Of a DNA stretch of 64,000 nucleotides, positions 33,901 through 46,196 are shown piece by piece. Location: assembly GCF_000002995.4 (NCBI RefSeq), contig NW_025062478.1, forward strand, positions 8,222,001 through 8,286,000, in the 5' to 3' direction. The translations under genes and the position numbers were made by a program. The notes beneath the pieces were generated by a model. It was not told where the DNA came from. It did not search any database and saw only the letters and a program-made list of their open reading frames with translations. Numbering within the stretch: position 1 is the stretch's first letter; every line of letters begins with the position of its first letter. This stretch comes from Brugia malayi (taxonomy: Eukaryota > Nematoda > Chromadorea > Rhabditida > Onchocercidae).

Positions 33901-36900
33901 AATGAAGAATTGTGGGACTTTTGCATTGTTCGCCAAACTTTTTTCAGATCTTCGATTGCAACATTCAAGCTGCACCAACAAGTCATTTGTTGCATCTGGT
34001 TTGTCAGACAAGCCTGTCGGACAGATTAGGCATGCTCATTGTTTTTTTTTTTTTTTTTTTTTTACATTTTATGCTTATTTATTTTTGCATAATTTTTACT
34101 TAAATTAGACGGGGTATAAAACTTGGCTTGGCGTTCCTTTCAGACTTTCCGTTGGCAAAAACACACCGCCAATTCCAATGTTGCAGTATTACAAGCAGCA
34201 AGGCTATATTATTCGGTAAGTTAAAACTGATTTACAGATTTGTAACATTACATTGTAATATGCTTCCGTATTTCATTTAAGCTGTTTCTTTATCAATAAA
34301 AAAAGTGGAAATAAACTTGGTTGATTTCTATTTTTTTTTTTTTATTTTTTGTTTTAATATAAAGTGCTGCAAGTCTTTGATTGATTTGATAGAACAAAAT
34401 TGTTTAAGAGCAGATTGGCCAGCCGTTCGTTTGATTACGAATTTTGGTACTTCATATTTTCCGATTGAAGTACTGCGCGTTGCACCTTATCAAAGAGTGC
34501 CAGTGAGTAAGCAGACACCATCACAAATGAAAGATACAATCAAAGTATAATTTTCTTATGTTGAAAGAGATGTAGAAGGCATGTAGATTTGGAATTCGTA
34601 AATAACAAATTATGGGTTATGGATTTTTGTCAGTCTTACTTCGCATTCTCAATCGCAGTTACTTCGTGGAAGCGATATATATGTTTTCTCCATTATATTG
34701 ACATTTAAGATGGTTAACTCTTACTATAAATAGACGCCTTACAGGAATGTGCCATACTTCCGCATGCACGTTTCCGCGACATCACCCGAAATTTGCAGGC
34801 ACTGGACCTAGGTGGAACGACACATTATAATTCATTTATGGCCGCTTTTGGAGTACGGATTAGTTCAGCTCCAATCACTGTAAGTTTTCTTGTTTCTTCT
34901 GGTCATACAGTTATTTCCTTTTTTAATAAGTTTTTATTTTAATTTTAGGTTGAAGGCCATCGACGTCTTGCACCGAAGGTGCGATATTCCGATGTGCAAG
35001 GTGGGATGAGTGTCGTCGACATCGATGCCAGAAATGTAAGAGAATTGGATTTCATGATTTTGAAGCCAAAAGAATTTGATGTACATTTTGATCATATTTT
35101 GTAGGCAAGCTGGAGAATGAACGGAAAGGCATATTTGGTTGGGGCGCATCTTCGCTGTTGGTTCATACTTTATGATGATGCTAGAGATGGGGACATGGTT
35201 ATGTGAGTTCTTAGCAAGCAACTAAATTTATTTTTTGCTAAATGAAATTTGCAGTTAATTGATTTATAAGTAATCTGATGCTGATGAGGTCAGTAATAGA
35301 ATTTTAGGACATTTTCGAAGACTTTGGTTCGCGAATGTTGCAAAAAAGGCATACAGATGATGGATCCTATCATTAAAAATGTTCAATTTGAACAACTGGA
35401 AGATTGTTTAAAACAAATTCGTGAAACTTATCCAAATGAACGAGCATTTGTGATGTATATCGACTCACGTGATGATACTCATGGTTTTTGTCACGTTCTT
35501 AGTTAAAAAACCTTGTTGAAATTACATAAAATTTCTGTAAACTTTAACATCGTTGTAATTCCAAACAAAGAAATCTATATTTAAAAATTGCTTATTCCTT
35601 TCAGATGATTTAAAATTATATGAAGCTCTTCATCGTATAGTCACACAACATATCCATGGATCGAGGGCTCGTGAAGCACCGAAAAAAGTTGCGACTTTAG
35701 AAAACATCGTCAACAAACTGAATTGCAAGAATTTTGGGCAATGTTATGGAATTATTCCAGAATCATTTGCGTATGTTGTACTCTCATTCAAAAATCTACG
35801 TTTTTTAGGTTAGCTTTCATTTTGAGTGTTTTTATTGCTGTTGAAATAACACATTTTAATAATGTAAAAATTTATATGGTTCAGATGTGTTATTTAACAA
35901 CGTTTTTCAGAACAAATAAATGGATTTCAACTGGGAAGACCCTCATAATCGGTTATGATGTATGTCATCCAGAACCCCAGCCAAGACATGAAAGAAGAAT
36001 GCGGATGCCGCCTACACAGCCAAGCGTTCTTGGAGTTCGTTCTAAAAAAAGTTTGAAAAGAAGGGATACAAACATATAGAGTGATGAATCTGAATTCCCC
36101 AAATAGATAAAATATTCACCATTTTCAGATTAGTTTTAATGGAGCATCTTGTCCGGAAACCTTTATTGGTGATTATTCATTTCAAGAACCTCGTAAAGAA
36201 CAAGTGACAAGCTCCATTTTGGAAGAACGAATTTACTGGATTTTGAGCCTCTTTTATGGTAGTCGTAATGGTATGCTTCCCGAAACTGTGATTATTACAC
36301 GTGATGGCGTTTCCGAGGGACAGTTCAAAATGGTGAGATTTTAATAACTGTGTTCATTTTGTTGCTTTAGATATGTGGTTTGCTTGTTAAAACAGTATCT
36401 TCGAAATTTGTAGTGATTCTGCTGCGTTCGAAATATTTAAGGTAATGGAGGATGAAGTTGAAGCCATTCGGCAGGGAATGCGTAATTTTGGGAAGGCTGA
36501 AGCTGGTGCCGATAATTACTCACCGAATATAGTATGCATAATTGCTTGCAAAAGGCACAACAAGCGTTTTGCAGTTGAGAATAGTTGGTTTTACTAGATT
36601 TCGAAATTTCCAAGAATTTTAAATCGGAAATTGTGTGACATCGTTATATTATTTCGATTTTTCTAATATATTCAAATTTCAGATCACTCCTTAGGAAACT
36701 GTTTGCCACTGACAGTGATTGATAGAGATATTACACGTCCGGACACTACGGAATTTTTTATGCAGTCGCATAAAATTATAAAGGTATTTCTTCCAATAGG
36801 TATTTCTAATTTCTTTTTTAACAATTAAAAAAAATTTTTTTTAAATTTTTCGAAGGATATTTCTAATTTCTTTTGAGAATAATTAGCTTATTCTGGATAC

Positions 36901-37523
36901 AGTGGTAGCTCTAATCATTCTTTTATGAAATTGATGTATGTTGTGTTTGGCATAACAGAAATGAAATGATGAGATTGGACCTTGAAAGATTTCATAAATT
37001 TTATGAAATTTAAGGGTACCGGAAAGTTGCCTGCATATTCAATGCCCATTAATGAAGCAAATTTAACTATGGACGAAGCGCAATCATTGATGATGGCTCT
37101 ATGCTTTACGCATCAAATTGTTAATCAAGCAATTTCAATTCCAGAACCAATTTATCAGGCAGATGAATGGGCTAAACGAGGGCGTAACAACTTCAGGGCT
37201 ATGTTGTTAGTTACTTTAATTTCTTCTTTAACGTCTGCTTTACTGGGCCAAAAGTTTCGGCTACCACGAAATTTGATTTCAAAGTTCCATAACTTTTGTT
37301 TATTGTACGTATGTTCATGCAGACTGCTGACTTATTAACTTATTCCAATTTAGGTATTAAAATGAGAAATTATTATATAAATTAGTGAATATTCTCTAGG
37401 AGACGTGTTGGCGGTAAAGAGCGTTTACCAACGTTAGACGGTGGAAGCATTGATTGGAATCGTGTCACACGACGCCTTTGTTATATGGACACTGAATTGG
37501 AATTGACACGAGCCAATGCATAA
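30919..37523 (+). CDS. divergent nematode Argonaute, 1105 aa
   Basis: Small-RNA-guided effector with PAZ and PIWI domains. The style of the PIWI block (NGASCPETFIGDYSFQEPRK) resembles the nematode CSR-1/VSRA-1 group more than ALG-1; this is my inference. Twenty-two exons close in frame: 30919-31045, 31391-31662, 31786-31964, 32170-32388, 32517-32661, 32833-33050, 33410-33582, 33678-33824, 33948-34029, 34144-34215, 34409-34544, 34745-34879, 34949-35035, 35105-35202, 35308-35483, 35605-35770, 35911-36034, 36129-36332, 36442-36583, 36683-36783, 37015-37205, 37400-37523. The N-terminus has an RG motif (RPRGRGKR). PAZ ends with ADWPAVRL and SYFPIEVLRV. Catalytic positions: Asp827 (GYDVCHP), Glu876 (PRKEQV), Asp911 (TRDGVSEGQF), Asp1051 (YQADEWAKRGR), so D-E-D-D. 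Intron 9 has a GC donor. The last donor could be 37202 or 37205. Confidence 0.92.
31467..31507 (+). repeat. 22-bp offset tandem duplication inside Argonaute exon 2
   Basis: TTTCGAGCGGGTAGACACG occurs at 31467 and again at 31489. The offset is 22 bp, so the two copies are read in different frames (FERVDT and then FRAGRH). Confidence 0.9.
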
Positions 37524-38525
37524 GGAAGAAATCAGCGCTTTTTCTCATTACTTCAGGTGCCATAATTCTTTCTGAGAATGATTTTTCGTGCCGATAATGT
37601 TATGATTCTGCCTTTTATTGTCAATTATTGTCAGTAATGCGGTGATGTTTCCTATTTATACTCTTTGTCACCCTCTATTTTATCACACCAACCAATGCCT
37701 TTTATTGAGATTTGAGGAATCTGTTTACAATTTTTAAAGATCATTATTGTTCATGTCATTTATTTCTCTTTAAGTTTTCGAATCCAAATGCAATATTGCT
37801 ATTTTTCCCTCTCTGAAGCGTGAAATACGATGTTTTAATGATGTTCCATTAAGTGTTGTCCTTTACTGTTATTATTTTTGGAATTACAGCTTATGGGAAT
37901 TTAAATTAAAATTCCATAAATTCTTTGTTTATTTCATATATGACTTATGTTGCTAGCACACTTGAATCTTCATTTTATTGGAGAGAAATTGGTATCCTAA
38001 TTCTTTATTATCGTTGTATTTGATCAATGCTAAATAAATAAGAAGATTTTATAGTTTTGGGGTTATTTTGTGACAGATTAATGAGTAGATGTCTTTCTTA
38101 GTAAAGGTTTTGTTGCGTTCGAGAAAGTGACCTTTGTGGCGAAGCAAATGGTGGTTCGGTTTAGCTGTGTGGTCAGGCCTTTAATGTTACCTCCTCCCTT
38201 TCTTATGTCGTCTAGAAGGTATCAGAACTGATGATCCACCTCAAATTTGCGGACATCCCCCGAATTTGTAGTCTTGGATTATGTTAATAGATGTTGGCCA
38301 GACTTCATGTCCCTCGTTGGGACATAGGTTTTCAGAATGGTCCACGAGGCGTGACACAGAGCTTGGTGTGAAGGGTGTTCTACTTCGGATTTGAAGTTAG
38401 CTGGACTGTGGTAAGATACGGAGCGGGAAGTGGGAGACTAAGTTTTAATGATGTTTTGTGAGGATTTGTGACCTGGGTTCTGTCGATAGGACCAACATCT
38501 TTAATAGACTTTCTTTCAGAACTAA
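37524..38525. other. intergenic, Argonaute 3' UTR and CRNKL1 promoter
   Basis: No exon was seen. An AATAAA-type signal near 38031-38040 may end the Argonaute transcript. The region before 38519 is somewhat less AT-rich and ends in a CTTTCTTTCAG acceptor. Confidence 0.5.
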
Positions 38526-41500
38526 ATGATGGATGATTTCGAAGAAGTGCCGGGTAATAAACCGCTGCGGTTACCAAAGAAAGCAGCTAAAGTAAAGAAC
38601 AAAGTATGTCACTTTCCAAAACGTACTCTTAAGCTAGATGTTCAGTTTCACTATCAATTCCTGATTTGAAGTAGATAGGGACCAGTGATGTTGGAATTTT
38701 GTGATTCTTATATCAGTAGATAATTTATGCACTTTACATATGTATTAACTGTCAATAAGTTTTTTACGTAAAGCTAAGAAATTGCATGTGTTGGTTTGTA
38801 GTCTGAGAAGTTTTCAATGCATTTCTGTCGTTGTTTTCAGGCTCCAGCTGCTCTGCAAATAACAGCGGAGCAATTGTTACGTGAAGCGAAGGAACGTGAC
38901 CTAGAAATTGTTGCACCACCGCCAAAAACTAAGATATCCGATCCCGAGGAGTTAGCCGAATATCAGAGGAAACGGAGGTGCGTATCGGAAAAGATCATAT
39001 AGGAAATGTTGTTTTTAAATCTAATCATTGGGAAATGAAAATTCATGTCCAGTTGGGATTTAGGTTTTCGATTTCAAAACTTTGCGGGATTTCGTTGTTA
39101 TTTGAAAAAATCAAGCAAGAAACAAGCTAAAACGTGAATTCCTAGTGCGTTTTCGTTATTGCAGAAAAGAATTCGAAGACAACATCCGTAAAAATCGTTC
39201 TCAGATAGCAAATTGGGTAAAATATGCAAAATGGGAAGAAAATATAGGAGAAATGCAAAGGGCACGTTCAGTGTTTGAGCGCGCACTTGATACTGATCAT
39301 CGTTCTATCACGCTATGGCTCCAGTATGCGGAGATGGAAATGAGGCAAATCCTTCATTTTTCTTGTAGTATCAATTTAGCTTGATGAGAGAAGTTCACCA
39401 CTCATTACGAATTGGACTCAGTCTTTATAAGGTTTTAGGAACAAGCAAATTAATCATGCAAGAAACATTTGGGATAGAGCAATCACCATTTTACCTCGAG
39501 CTACGCAATTTTGGTTGAAATATTCATACATGGAAGAACTGATCGGAAATATACCTGGCGCAAGACAAGTAAGGATTTTTTGCAGTTTTATCTGAAATGC
39601 TTTATTTAATTTATCAGGATTGATGCGTACTGAAGGATTTTTGGCGAAAAATAGGGATAAGCTTATTTCACATCTGTGATTATCATTATCAACATAGATT
39701 TCTGTAATTTCATGCTTTATTAGGTGTTCGAACGCTGGATGGATTGGGAACCACCAGAACAAGCCTGGCAAACATATATCAATTTTGAATTGCGCTACAA
39801 AGAAATCGATCGTGCGCGTACTATTTGGCAGCGATTTCTTCACGTTCATGGACATGATGTGAAGCAGTGGTTGCGTTATGCAAAATTTGAAGAAAGATTC
39901 GGCTATATTGGAAATGCTCGTGCTGTAGGTCTTTTGGGTATTCTAAAATGAGACTTCAAGTTTTTACTTCACTGTTTGAAAAGATAGTTCCTGATAATAC
40001 AGAATAATAATTAAGAGAAGTGAATGATAACACAAAATGTGTATTTCAAAAAAATCGATACATTAAGAAATTACATGAGGAGTTGGGTTTATAGTTTCAA
40101 ACAACCAGCAAAATCATATAATGAATTAAATTGTTGATTGTAGGTTTATGAGCGAGCCTTGGAATATTTTGGAGAAGAAAATTTAAATGAAGCACTGTTG
40201 ATTGCATTTGCTCAGTTTGAAGAACGACAAAAGGAGCACGAAAGATCGAGAGTTATCTATAGGTGCTTTAATCATTTTAAAAAGTTTAGATTTTTATATT
40301 TTATCTAGCATATGCTAAGAGATGAAGATTTGATCTTTAATGTTGAGTAATCAGTGTTAGGCTTGTAGTTACTGTTGACTGATTTTAGGCCAATCAAAGT
40401 TAAAAATGAATTTATTCTATTTTATTGTAGTTATGATTTTATAGGTATGGACTGGATCATCTTCCACCTGATCGAGCTGGTGAAATATTCAAATTCTATA
40501 CCATACATGAGAAAAAGTATGGTGAGAGAGCGGGAATCGAAAATGTAATTGTTAGTAAACGGCGTCATCAATACGAAGAGGTAAATGATCTTGAATGTGT
40601 TACCAAAATGTTGGTGTTTGGTATCATATTTTTATAAAATAAGCTTTTGAACGAAGGTTTCATTCAAATACTAGTTGTTTTTGTATGATTAGATCTGTTT
40701 CAGCAAATTGCTGAAAATTCCTATAATTACGATGCATGGTTTGATTACATTCGTTTGTTGCAAAATGAGAAAATTCATCGCGAAGAGATGGAAGATACAT
40801 TTGAGAGAGCGATAGCTAATGTACCTCTGCAACCTGAAAAAAGGTATTTTTCGATTTAATGCACGCCATATAATTTAATTTTATATATACTTTGCATCTA
40901 TACCATGTGGTATAAAAGCAAATTCGGTAGGGTCTTTAGTTGGAGATGTTAAACCAGATTTTTCAATTTTGGGAGCATGGCAGTAGGCAAATAATAATCA
41001 TTAGGAAATCGTCCAGGTAAAATGTTTGATAAACATGAAATTTATAACATATAAAAAAAATGTCATTTTGAAAGCGATTTTAACGATGAGACGAAGCCGA
41101 TACTTTCATTAAAATCACAGCTTTTGTTGAACAGATATTGGCGACGATATATTTATTTATGGATTAATTATGCGCTCTATCAAGAATTGGATATTGGTGA
41201 CATAGAGAAAACGCGAGACGTTTACAGGATTTGCTTACAAGTCATTCCTCATAAAAAATTTACTTTTTCAAAGATATGGGTGATGTTTGCTTATTTCGAA
41301 GTGCGTCAGCTTCGCTTATCTGATGCACGTAAAATAATGGTGTGTTTTTAGGATCCTTCATTTGAAATTGGATTTTGTTATTTTTAGAGTTTTCGAGTAA
41401 ATTCTATGAAAACAAATAAGTAAAACCTTTGAAGTGAAATTTTGAGATATTGATAAATAATTACATACGAAAAGTGATTAGGCACTACTTCAAAGATGAA

Positions 41501-43356
41501 ATTTTATGGATGGACAGTTGCAGGGAAATGCAATTGGAATGTGTCCTCGAAATAAACTTTTCCGAAATTATATAGATCTTGAATTGCAACTGCGTGAATT
41601 TGATCGATGTCGGATTTTGTATGGAAAGTTTCTTGAATACGCTCCAGAAAACAGTAATACTTGGATTAAATTTGCTGAAATGGAAACGCTTCTTGGTGAC
41701 GTCGATCGTGCTCGCGCAATTTTTGCTCTGGCGGCACAACAGCCTGCGTTAGACATGCCTGAGGCCAGCTTATAAATCCCTTCTTCAATTTGAAAAAATG
41801 ATTTTGGAGTAGAAAAATTTAACTGGATAAATAGAACATTTCAGGATCTCAATTTTGGTTTGTTGTAGGTGTTATGGAAAGCTTATATTGATTTCGAAGT
41901 GAGTCAAGAGGAATACGGTCGAGCTCGTCAGTTGTATAGTAGTCTTTTGGAACGAACGAACCACATAAAAGTTTTTTTTTATCAACCGTGTTTTTCTAAC
42001 TTCTTAACTATTTTCTTTTTTTTTTTTTTTTTTTTTCATGTGAGTTAACTTTATTTCTCATCTTACTTTACCTTCGTTATCTGGCTTTGAAAAAATTCCA
42101 GAATAACGCGGATAAGTTTTGCCTCATAAGTATTGCAGGTTTGGATAAGTTTAGCGGAATTTGAATTATTGGTAGGTGATGTGAGTGGCGCACGGAAGAC
42201 ATACGAACGCGCCAATAGGAATCTAGCAAGTAGTGAAAAAGAAGAAAGGTTGTTACTTCTGGAGTCATGGATGTTATTTGAAAACAAATATGGTGACGAG
42301 GATTCTGTAACAGCAGTAAGCAGTTTTACTGATTTGGAGAATATTTATAACATAACATATTTACGCCAATTAATCTAGACTGGCGGTTAAATTATGCATT
42401 CCATCGAGCTTTATATTTGTACTTTCTTTAAGATTTCAAGATTTGCATGGTTTTTATTCTACAGTTTTTAGAATCAAAATGGTTTTTAAAATGTATGTTT
42501 CTTATCTATATTGAGACCCTCGTTAATTTGCTTAATGCTTGTTGACCGTTCTATTAGACTTTGTGACTACGATTATATTCCTTTAATTTTAAAATGCTAA
42601 TGAATGTAGCATTCGTTAGTTCCTTTACATCGTCCGAACATGTTTGTTTGTTGCTGATGTGCGCATATTATTATACCTTGTCGAGATAAGCGGAATTTTC
42701 GTAATACCAGTATATTTAACGTAATGAGATAGAAACCACGACTAAAAGGCTTATCGTCTATTAAATTTGTATCTTCTTGTATGATTAGTTCTCCAAGCAG
42801 AATTCATTTCGTCGAATTTCCTTCGCAATGTGACTTCAAAATTTTCCATTTTCATTACTTAATATATACAGAATTTATGAATCATCGGAACAATTTCTTA
42901 GGTTTCTCGTTTAATGCCAAAAAAAGTGAAAAGGCGTCGTCAGATTCAGACAGAAGATGGTGTAGATGCTGGTTGGGAAGAATATTTCGATTATGTATTT
43001 CCAGATGAACAAAGTAAGATTTAATCTTGACTGTAAATACTTATATATGCTGTTTATTAATAGTGCGATCAGAAATTGGCAGTTACTTCATAATTTTTAT
43101 TTTAGCTTCAAAAGGAAGTATGAAGCTATTCGAAGCTGCCCGCAGATGGAAGGAAAAACTTACGCAAGTAGCTTTGTCAGTTGAAAAAGATGCGGACAAA
43201 AATGCAGAAGACAGTGATATTAAAGACGAGCCAACAGAAAGGGAGATGAAAGTGCGTGAAGATGATTCAGATACTGACATATCGACATCCTCCTCATCTT
43301 CATCGGATGGTGATTCTGAATCAAGCAGTGAGTCAGAAGATAGTGATTCGGATTAA
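38526..43356 (+). CDS. CRNKL1: Crooked neck-like splicing factor CRNKL1 (Clf1/Syf3), 735 aa
   Basis: Nuclear HAT-repeat scaffold of the Prp19/NTC complex, needed for spliceosome activation. Fourteen exons close in frame: 38526-38603, 38841-38977, 39165-39344, 39439-39568, 39724-39924, 40144-40262, 40445-40580, 40704-40843, 41135-41339, 41524-41763, 41869-41970, 42139-42315, 42902-43013, 43106-43356. Near-continuous match to the family: [153 protein letters not shown]. The C-terminus is acidic and Ser-rich. Two introns (after exons 3 and 10) use GC donors. The ATG follows a TTTCAG acceptor by 6 nt; a second ATG is adjacent. Confidence 0.96.
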
Positions 43357-44798
43357 AATCCCGAAAAGTCTGAGTGACTACAAAGAAATGCAAAAAAACC
43401 ATGGGAGGGTTAATGGTTGTTTCATTTGTTTCCCATATTTCGCCCTCGAGATCTTCATAATCACTGTTTTATTTTAGTACATATCAACCTGTACATATCA
43501 ACCAAATTTCATACGTATTAAAAGAAATCAAAGAACATCCTTTTTGAGTTCGTTGTGTTTTTTTTTTTTTTTTTTTTTCATATGTTTGTAATTTCTTCAC
43601 CAGTTATATTCGATAAAATAAATTCTTGTTCGAACAAATCTTTGTAATATATCAGTAGACTTCGTTTTTTCTTTCTAGCTTTAAATAACATAAAGCGTGA
43701 GCGGTCGATATCTTATTATGAGGAAATGAACTGTTGTATATTGGAGTTTGTGTAGTGGGTCGGCTTTCCTTCTATGTGTTAAAAATAGTTGGGCAGTTTT
43801 ACGCCCACTTCATTTTAATTTTTGTTTGTTCTGTGTAGTAAGTTGGTTATAATTAAATTTTCAGGAATCACGAAATTTATCCCATTTTGCTGGTTTTGGC
43901 TTTTGTAATTAAGGGAGAGTTCATATATACACTGATTTAGTACATTTATAATGGCAAGTTGTGATTTTTCCAATTTTTAATGTTTAAGTTGATTATTGAA
44001 ATTATTCTTGGATGTTTCGGGTGTTTGGTCAAAAATTGTCGTTAAAACTAGTGCAGTGGATATTTAAGTTAAATCTTGCTATAATTTTGTATAACCTTTA
44101 ACATATTAACGAAGTTAAAAATATAAATTTTCTGTGTTGTGCCTGAGTTTATTCAATTTTTTGCACCAAAGACTACCAATTTCTTTCTGTTTTTTATATA
44201 CCTTTTCTAATCATTGCATTGTATGTGTTGAATGTGTGCTGTTCCCATAAAGATTTTATTTTTACTCTTGATATTTTCAACGCAGGACTATTTAAGAATT
44301 TAAAATCAGTTAAAGTGATCTTTTTTGGATTTAAAAATTTAAGGATGCTTGGTATTGAAATTAAAACTTAGTAAATTCTTTTCCGCATGTGACGAATTTG
44401 TTAGATTCCTGATTTTTATTTTTTAATTCAAAGTAAAGGATGACAGGTGAATATTGGTTGCTTACCCTTTTCTGTTGAGTGGTTCTGTGAAGATAATAAG
44501 AGAAGAGATAAAAGTGTTCGGTAGGTTTTTGAAAAATATTACAAAGTGGGATTGTTTTGCATGTGCTGGGAGGATTTAGGGCAGCATGTAATGCTGGCAT
44601 AAGTATCATCGATTTTTTTCGTGTCGCTTCTATTTGCTGACGAGTCCAGTAAAAAAGTTCTTTCATGTCTATCACTGTTTCAAATGGAGAAGCTTCAAAG
44701 AAAAAAAAAGTGTTTAAAATTATATCTAAGTGCTTTGCAGATTCATCAATGCTTTAACATGATTGTTATTACTGGTGAATTGACTGAGTAGGGAAGAA
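43357..44798. other. intergenic after CRNKL1
   Basis: 3' UTR side of CRNKL1 with a poly-T run at 43558-43579 and an AATAAA-like signal at 43617-43622. No conserved exon was seen. Confidence 0.5.
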
Positions 44799-46093
44799 AG
44801 AGGAGAATTGGTTCAGAGATTCCTTGGTTTTTTGAAAGAGAAAGTGGCTGTACTCGAAGGTAGTCATTTTTTGCTTTTTGAAAAATAGTCATAGATTGTA
44901 GAAATTTGAGGTAAGTAACCATGATGGCTTTGTTTCTCGTTTTTTGTTATTTTTTATCTAGTTAATGCTTTTGGTAAGCGAAGCAGTTATTTAAAACTGA
45001 TTTTTGGCTACAGTAGTCTTATTAGATAGAGCATATTATAAAGTCCAGGAAAGATTGGTATCTGTGGCGACTGTTTTAATTATTCACATTTAATGATTCA
45101 CTTTTAATGAATTTTAATGATTTGATACACTTTTAATGATTCAAATAAATGCAGTGCATTTAATTAGAAGAATTGTAGAAAGAGTCGTTCCATTGTTTGT
45201 TGCCGTTTTCAACGTGAATTTGATAGACAACTTTTAAATTAGAATGACTATTCGAATAAACATTTCAGAATGAAGCATTTTTTATGTAGTGTTGGGATGC
45301 TTTGCTTTTTGAGTTCAGTTTGATTGTAAATTCTTTTATCTTTTAAAATTGTTGCATGATTATACTATTTTTCATTAACTCAGACTTGAAATGAATCACA
45401 ACTTAGAATGTGTTGTGTATAGTAAATTGTGCTTTTTTTTACCTCTTGTATCTATTAAAAAGGACGGTTATATCAGCTATTCTGTTTGGATTTAGATTTT
45501 GCTCAGTAAAGAAAAAAGGTATATGTATTATAAGCAATTATTTGCTTTATGTTTCAAATCCTTCTTGAAATTGACGGTTAGAATTGACTTGTGGTATTTT
45601 CAGATTGTGGTTAATTCTTTGAGAAGGAATGAAATAACAGATGGATTTTTAAGTATCACTAAAATTCTCGCTCATTTGGCAACTGCATTTGATACCGTTC
45701 ATTACGAGTTAAGGTACTGAAATAATTGCTCTTGTGTCTACTTAAGCAAAATTGAAGACTCATTTATTCGTTTTATGATATTATGAGAGTTTATATTATA
45801 AGTTACATTATGAGAGTTGTACTGTAATAATTTCCGACAGGAATCTGTCACGATGTATGCAATTTTATATTCATTTTACCTCTTCATGCTGATTTCTTAA
45901 TTACAGTAATGTTATTTTAATAATGCGAAAAAAAAAATTTAATTTTCTGCATTGATGCTATTTTTTGTTAATAAAAGACACGTTTAAATGACTGTATTCG
46001 TGGCTGATTTCTGTTAGAAATTTTTTTTCTAAAAACACGGTATGATAGTGAGGAAGAAATTGACCACCAGAAATGCAGTCTTAATGATCAAAT
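44799..46093 (+). CDS. unassigned candidate exons upstream of PST-1
   Basis: Three plus-strand pieces look like exons but do not join in phase in my hands: about 44799-44859 (GELVQRFLGFLKEKVAVLE before GTAGTC), 45603-45715 (TTTTCAG acceptor, NEITDGFLSITKILAHLATA then FDTVHYELR, GTACTG donor) and about 46021-46093 (RYDSEEEIDHQKCSLNDQ before GTAAGT). The FL...L...FD spacing in the second recalls glycolipid-transfer-like proteins, but this is weak. They may be one small gene with a missed exon. Confidence 0.3.
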
Positions 46094-46196
46094 GTAAGTT
46101 ATAATGGAAGTAAAGTTGGCATGGCATTTTAATTAGACGATCATTCATCCAGATTTTAATGACTTTTCCACAATTGTTTGAAAGTTTTTTTTAGTT

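Noticed and set aside
39301..39384. Continuation of CRNKL1 exon 3 to the TGA at 39382
   Set aside because: Reading on breaks the HAT repeat; the GC donor at 39345 restores a perfect family match.
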